Assembly (NCBI GenBank): GCA_039720395.1
Contig: CM077823.1
Span: 37,740,536 to 37,804,535 of the forward strand
Origin: Liquidambar formosana
Taxonomy: Eukaryota; Streptophyta; Magnoliopsida; Saxifragales; Altingiaceae
Direction: 5' to 3'
Length of the DNA: 64,000 nt
Below are positions 23,601 to 34,100 of the stretch, piece by piece. Below the pieces are notes generated by a model. It searched no databases and was not told the DNA's origin. It saw nothing but the letters and a program-made list of their open reading frames with translations. A program made the position numbers and the translations under genes. Numbering within the stretch: position 1 is the first letter of the stretch; each line of letters starts with the position of its first letter.

Positions 23601-25227
23601 AGGCACGATAAGAAACCCAAATGGCATGAAACGCAATCATCTGCTTTCAGTGCATAAAAATAGTCCCGCATTTCTCTTACCACAATCTTTGCCTGAATAT
23701 GCAATCCAAGCTAAAGCTGAGAGACTATCGGCAGCAGTCTTCAAGTGGTTAAAAAAGTCAGGTCGCCTCCCTTCCGTCAATGCATTTGCTTTCATGATCA
23801 CTTCATTTAACGGCTTGAGAAATTCAGCCAACCCTGCCATGTCGGGCTTCTGAAAAATAAGAACAAAACACTTACAACATTGTATCAATCCAATTCAATG
23901 GACATGAAAACAAGTAGAATTACACCATAAACTGCCCATATAAATTCTTTAACTTAACATCCATCTTCCATCTTCACCATTATTTTATACCCACGACAAT
24001 AATTACATCGTGAGCAATGATTACATTAGGCATATGATCAATTCTTTGACTTAACATCCAACTTCAATGCTCAACTCTACTCCAGTCAACAAAACCTTAA
24101 TCCCCACTCAACTCAACTCAACTCAACATCCATATTCCAACTTCACCATTATTTTAAACCACGATATCAGGATTCTTCACTCAACAATCACTGTGATAAG
24201 CAGTTAAACCACTAAAAAAAAAAAAAATACAAACACTGTAATAACTTCCATAAAAAATACTCCGTTAAAAAGATAAAAAATTTTGGGGGGTGGTTGCAAG
24301 CTGCTGGCATTTCCACAAAAATTCTCCCTCATTACAAAGTAAATTGAAATCAGTCATCAACAGTGTCAGGGTGAGAAATACTACACCGCCAGAACTGAGC
24401 TGAACCAAAAAGATCTGCAAAACTATGCTTTTTTTTTTTTTTTTTTTTTATTTTATAAGATCAAAACTATGCTATTCATTTGTAATAAAACTCACACACA
24501 TATTTAAAAATGCCATTACCCAGGGTTGGTCCCCTTAAATGGGGTCCTGGGAGGAGTGAGCTGGATACAGTCCTAGCCTCATTTCTTTTTTTCTTTCTTT
24601 TAAATTGAGAGAATAAAAATAAAAATAATCAGAAATCCGGAGCTTTCAATACAGCGTATCCAAATCAAGTTCATTTATTTCATTTAAACCTCCATTTTAT
24701 CATGCCATCTTTATAGAAACCAACTGTTCGACATCAGAAACAGCTAATTCACATCAAGGATTCTCTAATTTCATAAGCTATACATAAATTAGAAAAACTA
24801 TCACAAAAAATGGATTCATATCACCAAATATGAACCAATACAAGCACGAATTCCACCCATTCCAAGCACAAACAAGCAAAATTACATCAACCTTCACAAA
24901 TTTCAACTAAATCAAAACGAGAAATCAGAAGCCAAAAAAACTAACCTGTGTCTGCTTGACCTTAATAAGGAGCTCCTTCTGAACGGAAAACGCCTCCTCG
25001 ACAATCTTCGTCGCCTCCAAAACCTTCCCCCCGATCTTCTCCGCAGCAGCCGAAACCCTACCGACGAACTGCCCCATCAGATCGTCAAACGCCAAAATCG
25101 ACGGATCCGACGCCGCCGCATCATCATCCGCACCACTCTCGACAGCCCCTCTGGGACGGAATCCGGTCGACAGCGTCTCCAGCCGCGCCACCGCCGATTC
25201 CAGCCTCTGTATCAGCTTCTCCTCCAT
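17694..25227 (-). CDS. CAP1: Cyclase-associated protein (CAP1-type actin regulator)
   Basis: Cytosolic actin-monomer recycling factor; family members bind G-actin and promote ADP-to-ATP exchange and cofilin-driven turnover. Minus-strand exons: 25227-24946, 23849-23681, 23587-23523, 21437-21128, 20984-20837, 20739-20630, 20467-20412, 20304-20248, 20064-19921, 17780-17694. All splice GT-AG and close to exactly 475 aa, in line with about 476 aa in Arabidopsis. The helical N-terminal domain covers about 1-215, starting [10 protein letters not shown] and holding [14 protein letters not shown] proline-rich stretch occupies 223-241 with P6, then a WH2-like actin-binding segment (about 259-287). The C-terminal beta-helix CARP domain is about 318-475, with [12 protein letters not shown] and GAEPDGDW. 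Intron 3 hosts a nested transposon. Arabidopsis counterpart as remembered: At4g34490. Confidence 0.96.
18780..18837. repeat. GGGTT repeats running into T22-G18 in CAP intron 9
   Basis: Three to four GGTTG/GGGTT units are followed by about 22 T and then about 18 G. The pure G tract on the plus strand is C in the transcript sense, so a quadruplex would form on the non-transcript strand. Run lengths this long are often wrong in assemblies. Confidence 0.85.
22268..22467. repeat. Cluster of AGTAAAATTTTACT palindromes
   Basis: At least five variants of the self-complementary motif AGTAAAATTTTACT occur within about 200 bp, inside the MULE-like element. Some are joined by short CGAAGTAGTA linkers. 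Not seen elsewhere in the window. Confidence 0.8.
22667..22858 (-). mobile_element. Truncated retroelement nested in the MULE
   Basis: A T run of about 21 bp on the plus strand is the poly(A) tail of a minus-strand insertion of 192 bp. It is flanked by AGAATGGTGGTAAT (22653-22666) and AGAATGGTAGTAAT (22859-22872), a 14-bp duplication with one mismatch. The retained sequence looks like the 3' end of a LINE or a retrocopy; no reading frame survives. Confidence 0.75.
24430..24461 (-). mobile_element. Poly(A)-only retro-insertion in CAP intron 1
   Basis: Only 32 bp, a T run of about 20 plus ATTTTATAAGAT, lies between two perfect copies of CAAAACTATGCT (24418-24429 and 24462-24473). This is what target-primed reverse transcription leaves when it aborts almost at once. 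Confidence 0.8.
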
Positions 25228-25251
25228 TACCTCCCCACTCCCCTCTCTCTC

Positions 25252-25268
25252 TCTCTCTCTAATTTCTC
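25252..25268 (-). repeat. GA/CT repeat in the CAP leader
   Basis: CT repeats on the plus strand, (GA)n in the transcript, lie 25-40 bp upstream of the CAP ATG. GA-rich leaders are common in plant housekeeping genes. Confidence 0.7.
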
Positions 25269-25336
25269 TCTCCAGAATTTCAGATAACGGAACAGATCTG
25301 GTGGTTGTGTTGCTTCGCTATGTATATATCTCTGTG

Positions 25337-25346
25337 TATATATAAA
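25337..25346 (-). promoter_or_regulatory. Probable TATA box of CAP
   Basis: TTATATATA on the minus strand, about 110 bp upstream of the ATG. This would give a leader of about 80 nt including the GA repeat. Confidence 0.5.
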
Positions 25347-25639
25347 TCTATTTGTGAATGTCCTTTTCCTGTTCTTTCCTTTGAAACGCCGAAAGGCGGA
25401 AAAAAAGCATGCTTTAGGGGTGTGTCTAATCTCGATTTTGCGCGCGGTTGGGGGTAATGTGGGTATATAAATGGCTTTTTAAGCAACGTAGTGGGACACG
25501 TGTCAGTTATTGAGTATATGTTGGCGTTATTTGCTCTGTGGAACACCTGTAAATTTGTAAAAGAATGAATTCCAGGAGGAGGTGGAATAGGATAGGGTAG
25601 GGCCCAGAGGATGTATTGTGTAAGGCTAAGTGGCAATCG

Positions 25640-26440
25640 CTGATTTTATTTATTTTGTTTTTTACAATTGTTAAAACCAATCATGGACCCTAAATTCCCC
25701 TATTATCAATAAATGGATATCAATATTTTTTATAAATTTGAATCTAAAATCACTTATTTTTAACTCAAAATCACTCATTCAAAAAGTTAAAGAGAATGAC
25801 ATTAAATTACTGAGCCATCAACGAAAACCATTTATTTCAAACCATTTTGTTTTTGTTTTTTGTTTTTCGCCCTTAAAGAAAATGAGATTTACTTTAATGA
25901 GTTGGGTTCTTCTATGGTGAATTATCCTAAATAAAGACATCATATTAATGCTCTATGTAATTATGCTTGCTACTAATGGTACTTCTTTAATATTAAATAC
26001 ATTTATGAAACTCCAATTTAGCTATTATATTCATTCAATAAATGTGAGCATATTTCATACTTTTTTTAGATAATAAAAAAAGGATGTGTATTGAAGACCT
26101 CTTTCCTACTTCAAGACATTAGCTAAAATAGTGGATACAAGGATTCCAGTGCAATGAAATTGATGCGATAAATACAGTAAATATGATGATGTACATGTAT
26201 GTATTGAATTTTATGCCCAAAATTTAATTTATTTTCTTTTTTTGCCTTTTTCTTTTTCTTTTGATAACAAAAGTGTTCAAAAGATTCATTCCCAACTAAT
26301 TCCTCGAACACGTATAGTTACCTCATCCCACATACATTATTCAATTATTGGACGTTTTGGGTCCTAGGAATCCTTATAGGGAGTAAATACTTTCCTAGGA
26401 ATTAAACATTTGACCAACACTTTTCAAGGCATTTATAAAG
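25640..26440. other. Gene-free interval upstream of CAP
   Basis: AT-rich DNA with no protein-like frame and no delimited element. Confidence 0.5.
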
Positions 26441-26462
26441 GAAAGAACTTCAATGGAACGGT

Positions 26463-26588
26463 CTTATACGCCACGTGGTGCAACCAGCACGTGAATTATA
26501 GTCAAGTAAAGTGGGTTTGTCAGTTTACTTTTTGATCCTTATAATCTCACTTTTCTTAATTGTGATGGGTTGGTTGCACCACATGGCT
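26463..26588. mobile_element. Small MULE-like MITE
   Basis: A 126-bp element with inverted ends GCCACGTGGTGCAACCA and TGGTTGCACCACATGGC, flanked by the perfect 10-bp repeat ATGGAACGGT (26453-26462 and 26589-26598). The left end has a few extra bases before the inverted repeat. Confidence 0.8.
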
Positions 26589-26956
26589 ATGGAACGGTTT
26601 CATAAAAACTCTTCTCATTTATAAAAACACTAATTGCTGAAATTAGAAACTATTTTAAAAAACATTGTAATCATTTTTATTTTTTATTTTTTCAGGGATT
26701 ACGTGAAAAGGAGTTAAAAATAAGGGGGTTTCCCATCGTATACTTCAATTTAACATGAAAGGTAATCATCACTAATGACTTAACGAGGACCGAAATTAAT
26801 ACATTTAATTTTTGGGTGTTCTAGGGGACCCTCCTCCCTCATCCAATGCCGAGGCCGTGGCAGGAATGGGATTTTTTATTTTTTATTTTATTTTAATCTT
26901 ATCAATGAAGTTATCTCATTATAGTAGCACATAGAAAAGTACACAGAAAAGTATTA

Positions 26957-27122
26957 AGGATGATGATCTGGTAAGTAGGTACTGATATAACTTATATCAA
27001 CATTTACATTGAGAGTTGTACCTTATACATTAGTAGGATATGAAGTACATTAGATCAATATAAAGGGTACAACTCCTAATACATAGTGCTAATATAACTT
27101 ATATCAACACATGCTAATGGGA
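26957..27122. repeat. Foldback element, copy 1 (family shared with 61021-61195)
   Basis: About 166 bp containing ACTGATATAACTTATATCAAC near one end and CTAATATAACTTATATCAAC near the other. It aligns along its full length with the reverse complement of 61021-61195. Two distant copies make this a dispersed repeat family, probably a MITE. Confidence 0.8.
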
Positions 27123-27290
27123 ATATAATTGAGTAACTAATTAAAAATGTCACTAACACCAATAGATTTGCTTAATGGTAAGCGCAATAATTTATTTTAG
27201 AGGAGTCACATGAAAAAGGATCAAGCATCAGGGGTTTCTCATAATTTACCTTTAAATAAAATAAAGTATTGTTCAAGAAAAAAAAAAAGA

Positions 27291-27351
27291 AAATGGTTTT
27301 TTTTTTTTTTTTTTTTTTTTTTATTTTTTTTTTGGTGGTGGGGGAAGGGTG
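27291..27351. repeat. Poly-T tract followed by G-rich sequence
   Basis: A T run of more than 30 bp broken by one A, followed by GGTGGTGGGGGAAGGGTGG. This is low-complexity DNA; the open frames crossing it on both strands are artefacts. Confidence 0.85.
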
Positions 27352-28215
27352 GAGAAGAGGGCACTTGCAATTATGTTCGATTTGTAACAACTCAACAATT
27401 TTGTTTAACCAGTTAGGGAAGTGCATATGATAAAGGATCATAGCTTAATAATCGGAAGTATTAAGTTCAAATCTTCATTCTCTCATGACTAGATGTAAGG
27501 ATTTTTGAGTAAATTGTGTATCCAATGAGACTAATTTAAAGTTTAAACTCAAATCTCGACGAGTAAATTTGGGATACTCACATTACATACGAAAAGGCCA
27601 ACTCCATGTCAAAAATAAGATACCATTAGAAAAAAAGAATGGGCATAATAAAAAGGGATCCATCAGATCCTTTCCTCCATTGAATTAGCCCTTCTAGATG
27701 TACAAAAGTTTATCATAATTTGACTATTTCTTCTATCTAAATGCATTGCCTACGAAATGTAATTAACTCAAACCAAAAGAGCGCAAATTATATGCATTAC
27801 CAATCGCTTTGGCCGTTGGGCATGGGAAGATACTAGATTGGGATTTATTGTCTAAATATTAATAAAATTGGTTTTTTCTTTTCCTTTTTTTTTTCTTCCC
27901 TTTCCACACCAACCCTTCATCCTAACTCATTCAAACTCATAGGTTAGGCACTAACCCACCCCAGCTTAATTAAGATTGGATCATTGGAATGTCGAAGACT
28001 AAAACTCCTTACATTCTCACTCATTAAGAGCAGAAGTACCATCTAAGTTACAAGGCCCATGATGATAATAATACTAACATTTAAACCCAAATAAAGAGAG
28101 AAGTATGCATTGTCCGAGAGAGCCACAAAATTAATTTTATTTATTATATCAGCCACTTAAATCACAATCTATTATTTTTTTTCATTTCTAATAATCAAAA
28201 TTTTAAAAAAAAATT

Positions 28216-28575
28216 TAGGGTAAATTGCAAAAAACCCCTAAAGTATGGAAGGAGGGTCAACAGATAATCTCTCTTATGTTTTAATTTTGTCAAAGTGCCT
28301 CCTAATTCAGTTGGAAGACAAAACCAATCATCAATGGCCATCCAATTGGCCATGAGGTTGGTGAGGGTTTCGGAGACTTTGGGGCAACACGGGTCCATTA
28401 ACGGTATCCTATGCATAACCATGTGATTAATTTTCTTCAAATTTCATTAATGGCGAATGACAATGGGACATATTACTAAAAATTAAAACATAAGGAAGAC
28501 ACATTAACAAAATTAAAACACAAGGGGATAATCTGCTAACCCCCATACTTCAAGTGGGTTTTTGCAATTTACCTA
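28216..28575. mobile_element. MITE with GGTAAATTGCAAAAA ends
   Basis: 360 bp with long inverted ends: the left reads TAGGGTAAATTGCAAAAAAC and the right ends GGGTTTTTGCAATTTACCTA. The similarity extends over about 35 bp (CTAAAGTATGG against CCATACTTCAAG). The flanks are A-rich, so the target duplication (about AAAAATT) cannot be fixed. Probably Mutator-type. Confidence 0.75.
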
Positions 28576-28686
28576 AAAAATTAATAATAATAATTTTCTC
28601 ATTTGCCTCACTCCAGTGGAAGCAATGGCTTCTAAACAGCCATGAATGTGACACTTTATTAGGAATATGCTCAGAGTAATTCCAAC

Positions 28687-29369
28687 TAGGGGTGCTCACT
28701 CACCCGCTATACCCGCAAAAACCGCCCAATCCGACCCAACTCGAAGGCATTGGGCAGTTTCAACCGATAGGGTGGGCGGGATAGCGGTTTAGAATTTTAT
28801 TTTTTTTGCAGTTTCGTGGGTATTTGCGGTTTTGAAATATCAAAACTGACTAAAACCCACCCGCCCGCATATTTTTATACTTGATTAGATTATACACGTG
28901 GTAGTGTCTCATTGATTCTTCATATTACATTGGACACATGGCAAATGGAGGATGATCTTATTTCTTACCGATATTGAATCAGTTTTTTACATTGTGAAGT
29001 CTTTTATCTTTTTGTTTTTATATTTATGCTTGTTTAATTTTATTTTTTTCCCAAGTTAATTGTTATTTTGTAATTTGTATGGCTTGTTTTGACCAAAACA
29101 ATATTTATAATAATTGAAATGCAGTATGAAAGCCCTCAAAAATTTAAAATAGAATGGATGAATTTTTAAAAAGTAAAGTAAGGCCTAGCTAAACTTAAAC
29201 CCGCCAATCCGCCTGCAACCCACCCACTAATTCGCATGGTTTGTAGGTTAAAACCACCCAATCATATGGGCGAATATGAAGTGGGAATTTAATTCACCCG
29301 ATAAGTTGTAGGTGAATTGTGGATGAACCCTAAACCCGACCCAAACCGACCCGTGAGCACCCATTTCTA
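28687..29369. mobile_element. hAT-like MITE with TAGGGGTGCTCAC ends
   Basis: Left end TAGGGGTGCTCAC, right end GTGAGCACCCATTTCTA, so inverted repeats of about 13 bp with a small indel. The interior is rich in ACCCGCC/GGCGGG motifs from both strands. The 8-bp target duplication is not preserved, so the class is inferred from end similarity to the element at 44803. Confidence 0.65.
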
Positions 29370-29675
29370 ACTGTTAAATTTGGTGGTCCTCAGTCCTCAC
29401 CAAAAAAGAAATATTTTTCCATCAAGTAAAAAGGACAAAGAGTACTATCATGAAGAGTCATAAGAAAGTTGCACTTTCCGTAAAGAGGTCAAGGTCCTTT
29501 CAAGGGGTAGTAGGGACACTCACAGTAATCCTATAGATTGCTTTGTCTCTTGTTTCAGGAACACTTTGTATGGGCTCTCTACCTGAGTTCTGTGTAGCCA
29601 TTTATGCCTCTGCATTTCCCCTTTTGCCGCATGCCATAAGAATTCAAATATCCTAATTGTAAAATAATTCTTACA

Positions 29676-29710
29676 CCCCCCACCCCACCCCACCCCACCC
29701 CACCCCACGC
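29676..29710. repeat. (CACCC)n pentanucleotide repeat
   Basis: About six CACCC units followed by variants. The opposite strand gives a Gly/Val/Trp-repeat open frame that is not a gene. Confidence 0.9.
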
Positions 29711-29749
29711 CACCCAAAAAATAGAGGGTTGTTTCATTCTCCTGCTACT

Positions 29750-30609
29750 CCATAGTTTTTTCCCCTATAGTCCCACAAAAATAAGCACATGCGCAAACAA
29801 ATATGCAGAGATAATTCAAGAAATCATGAGTGTGACCCAGAGCCAGTGGTATCAATTGATAGGCCTCGTGGAAGGCCGGTGGTTGCTGCAGAGACAAAAA
29901 ATGCAAGTGACCACAACCATGACAATGATAACATAACAATAGAACATGAATCGTACATTGCGAACTGCAGCAGAGAGCTGCCACGCGCGGTTCTTGGTAG
30001 GTCGGTGGTGGTAACTGAGTTTTGAAGCATCTCCCTAGTCTTCTCGATCTTTTGTTTTGAAAATGAGTTATCACTTGATGAATTTATTATCATTGCCCAA
30101 GCATTTCAAGTTCTATTAACTGTGTTTTTTCTTTTTCATTTTTTATTCATGTCTCAGCACCCTCAAGACCCATAATTATTCTGCTTCCCTTGGTAGAAAA
30201 ATCTTGAAATTACATTCTCTAACTATTAAATCTTTTTCAATTTCTAGTAGGATTTTCACCATATTGAATTACTTAAGTTTTAAAATGTTCTTAAGCTCTT
30301 TAAACTAGTGCTGTAAACATTTCATAATTTTAACATCCCATGGCATACTTCTATGTAATATTCTCATTAAAGCACACCAGTTAGACTAGGCTTAAAACCT
30401 CTTTTGGCCCAAGCAGAAAACATTCAGAAGCAGAAAAATCAAGGGCTATCATGTTTTGCTTGTGACAATCAACCGTAGCACCAAGTGGTTATACTTCTGT
30501 CAAGATGCCCTAGACTAAATGGTAAAATCTCATCGGTGTTGTATCTGAGGCTTGAATTTGACACCTTTCATCATGCTAAAAAACTAAGAGTTAACTTCTT
30601 TCTTTTTTT

Positions 30610-30610
<1 letters not shown>
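29750..30610. other. Gene-free interval
   Basis: Overlapping short open frames occur on both strands near 29750-30090, but none resembles a known protein and codon use gives no clear choice of strand. Confidence 0.4.
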
Positions 30611-30620
<10 letters not shown>

Positions 30621-30640
<20 letters not shown>

Positions 30641-30655
30641 GGGAGGGGGGGGGGG
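30621..30655. repeat. G-rich tract
   Basis: Alternating TG passes into about 30 bases that are almost all G, with a single A. It borders the first copy of the 159-bp tandem repeat. Confidence 0.9.
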
Positions 30656-30656
30656 T

Positions 30657-30990
30657 GTTGTTTAGGTGTTAGACCTCCTTGATTTACTACTAGAAAAGAC
30701 TTTGGTATGTATAGCAACTTAGCAAGCAAACTGATGACCTTCACATATTGTGAACACAAATACATATTTACAAGGATCGTTTAAATGTAGGATTAAAGTA
30801 CAACAAAATATGAATTTGTGGGGGGTGGGGGGTTGTTTAGGTGTTAGACCTCCTTGATTTACTACTAGAAAAGACTTTGGTATGTATAGCAACTTAGCAA
30901 GCAAACAGATGACCTTCACATATTATGAACACAAATACATATTTACAAGGATCGTTTAAATGTAAGATTAAAGTATAACAAAATATGAAT
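30657..30990. repeat. 159-bp tandem duplication downstream of the kinase gene
   Basis: 30657-30815 and 30832-30990 are nearly identical, with only a few substitutions (for example CTGATGA against CAGATGA). Both are preceded by G-rich sequence, so the G tract was probably part of the duplicated unit. It lies 120-460 bp beyond the kinase stop codon and may overlap its 3' untranslated region. Confidence 0.93.
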
Positions 30991-31112
30991 GTTCAGTGCT
31001 ACGAATAAAAAACATCATCGTAATTTCTTCTTTGTAAAATAATGGAAACATTTACAGACTACAAAATTATCTAACCTTCTCATGTACCATTGTAACTTAA
31101 AACAGACAACAA

Positions 31113-34100
31113 TCATCTCCGTTTTGATCTTTCTACATCACCACCCCCACCATGCTTGGTTGGAACAGGAACTTTATTGGTCACAGCTGGACGGGAAGGG
31201 AGAGGATTTGTTTCTTGGGCTGCTCGGTGTTCCTGCAGAACCCACAACAAGTAACGAATTGAGATAGCTGAAAGGGGAAAAAAGGTCGGGAATTGATTAA
31301 AACTAAAATTCAATCATGTTATCAGAGAAATAAAAAATTCCCAAGTCCACCTTAAAAAAAAATATGATACTCAGACAATTGGGTCAAGTGAATCAAAATT
31401 AAGAAAGATATTTGAATAGAAAATTTGAGAAAAGAATAGGAAAAGGAAAAAGAAATATTAATCCATGTTTCAGACTGCTCTTTTATATCAGACCTGTATT
31501 TCTTTTTTGGATCTGGCATGCCATCATTTTGTATAAATACCTAATGTAGTGTTGGCTCACAGCATATTCTTTTTACCATAAACTGAAACATTCTGGAGCT
31601 ACAAATGTGCAAAATGGATGAGGAATTAGAACAGATATAGGAGAGGGAAATTAATTAAACAAAATTATATAGAGACAGAAATTTAGCCATGCGTAAAACT
31701 GCCCTTCCATTTAGTCTGCATTTCTTGTTTGGTAACTAGCATGTGTACTCTTATCCAAAAAAAAAAAAACTAGCATGTGTACTTTGCATCTATGAATATG
31801 ATCAAGTGTTAGTCCACATCACATCCAGTTTCCGATCTGCTCTCCTATACTGATGTAATATTACTGTAAAATTACCCCATTGATTCATCAGAATGTTCTG
31901 ACCTTTTAGTCGTACAATTTGATAGAAAATTACTTAATGGATATATGAAATCTGTAGATAGAGGTAATGCATGCAAGATTTAAAATATGCACTAAAAAAA
32001 CACATGGAAAGCATGTAATAGCAGAGCGACACAGTAGCAGGAAGTCCCAACACTGTTTAGATATTCTAACCCCTGCAGAGACCAAATGGCCACATAATAT
32101 TTGCATACTCCAAGGATATATAATTACCATTCATGATTTTAAACTATGCCAGTCGGCATTCAACATGGCAATTTAAAATCAAGTTGGCGTGTCAAACACA
32201 GGAAAAACGACTCCTTGTTACATAGAATACCATAGATGATACATTAATAATGCTAAGACTTCTAGAAGAGCGACTATTTAGTAGAGGATCATTCTTCCAT
32301 CTAAACGATCAACCATCTAAGTGTGGCAACGAAGGCAGTATAAACAGCAGCTATGTGATGAACTAGGAGTGATAATCAGCTTGACATAACATTATTGAAT
32401 CCATTGAGAAAAACATTTCAAACAGTACAACCGAAGTTAATACATAAAAGGAGTAGGTGTGGGAGAAGGGCTTACAGCACGAAAAGGGAACTCTTCTGCC
32501 TCAAGCATGTGTACAATTTGCCCCATCTTTGGTCGCTTGTGGGCATCCAAATCTATACACCGGAGGCAAACCAGCAAGACCCGCTTCAAAGCTCTTGGAG
32601 AAGGCTGAACTTCAATCAGAGGGTCCACCACCTCTTCTCCACGACGACTTCCTACCATTCCTTTAAACCAATCAACCAAGTTCATCTGCAATCCACAAAG
32701 TGGAAACAGAGTAATTACAAATATCTAGCCTCTGAAATTGGTGCAAAAATGGGAAAATTCGTTTTCACCTCTCCAGCTGGTCTTGAATAATCAACTGGGC
32801 TCCTCCCTGTAATTATCTCCATGAGTAAAATTCCAAAACTATATACGTCACTCCACTCATTAAGCATGCCTGTGCTCGCATACTCAGGAGAGACATATCT
32901 GCAGCAAAATAAACAACTAAGTAATACAAACTACAGAGTACAGAGAAAATTTACATCTACCTTTAAACTTGACTAAACCAATCAAAAGAAATAATTTAAA
33001 AACTCATGAAAAAACAAACCCAAACGTCCCCATCACTCGTGTAGTCACATAGCTTGCCTCAGATCCTAAGAGCTTGGCCAGTCCAAAATCTGATACTTTT
33101 GGGTTCCATTTTCTATCCAGAAGAATGTTACTGGACTTTACATCACGATGCACAACTTTGGGTTCTAGCCCTTCATGCAAATAAGCAAGTCTGTAACAGA
33201 TAAAGATAGAAAACAGTTCATGAAAAATATATATAAATTAAAAGATGGAGGACAAAAAAAATACACCCAATAAAGAAAAAAATCACCCAAAAAAAGAAAC
33301 AAAAAAATCCTAGAATTTAAGAAAGAACAAGTTGATATTTTCCTCAATGTACCCTTTGTTTTATCCATGCTTGCATTCAAAACTAGCATTTTAGTTGCTA
33401 TTACTGATAATATTTCACATTATATTAGGAGCTTCATCGAGCAACGAACATCAAGGATTTGATTTCATCATGAAAAATACAAGATAAGTAAATAACACTA
33501 AATTAAAGTATAAATAAATAAATATCATTGAAGTGACATATTCAGCAAATCATTCCAGATGACAGCAATTTCCATAGTCATAAAATTCCCTCGGTCATGC
33601 TTCAAACAGCATTATATGATAGCTGATGACCATTATAGGACAATTGAGAAACAAAAGACATTTAGCTTCACTTTTGACAAATAATGCACAGACAATAGCC
33701 TCTATAAATGGAAAAGGAGAGGTAGAATATCACACCCTTTGGCTGTCCCAACGGCAATCCTCATCCGAATTTCCCAGGTCAGAGGGCTAGTTGACCCTAC
33801 ATCACCATGCAACCATTGCTCCAAATTCCCATTGTCAACGTATTCATATACAAGCATCCTAAATGGCCAGTAGTTCCCAGAGACAAATTAGTGGGGGGAA
33901 AAAGCTTTTGGTTTTTTGCACTTTCATTTAAAGAATTCACAAAAATGTTAAGTAGCCAATGGGAAATACCTTTGAGCGCCTTCTGCACAATACCCAATCA
34001 GACCCACCAAGTTCTTATGCCTTACTTTTCCAATGGCTTCAACTTCCACCTTGAACTCCTTTCCTGCCTGACCCCTACAAACAAGATGATCAAAGCATAT

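Noticed and set aside
29520..29717. Gly/Val/Trp-repeat protein
   Set aside because: Produced by the CACCC microsatellite.
29745..30093. Overlapping open frames on both strands
   Set aside because: No recognisable domain, no splice context, and no preference for either strand.
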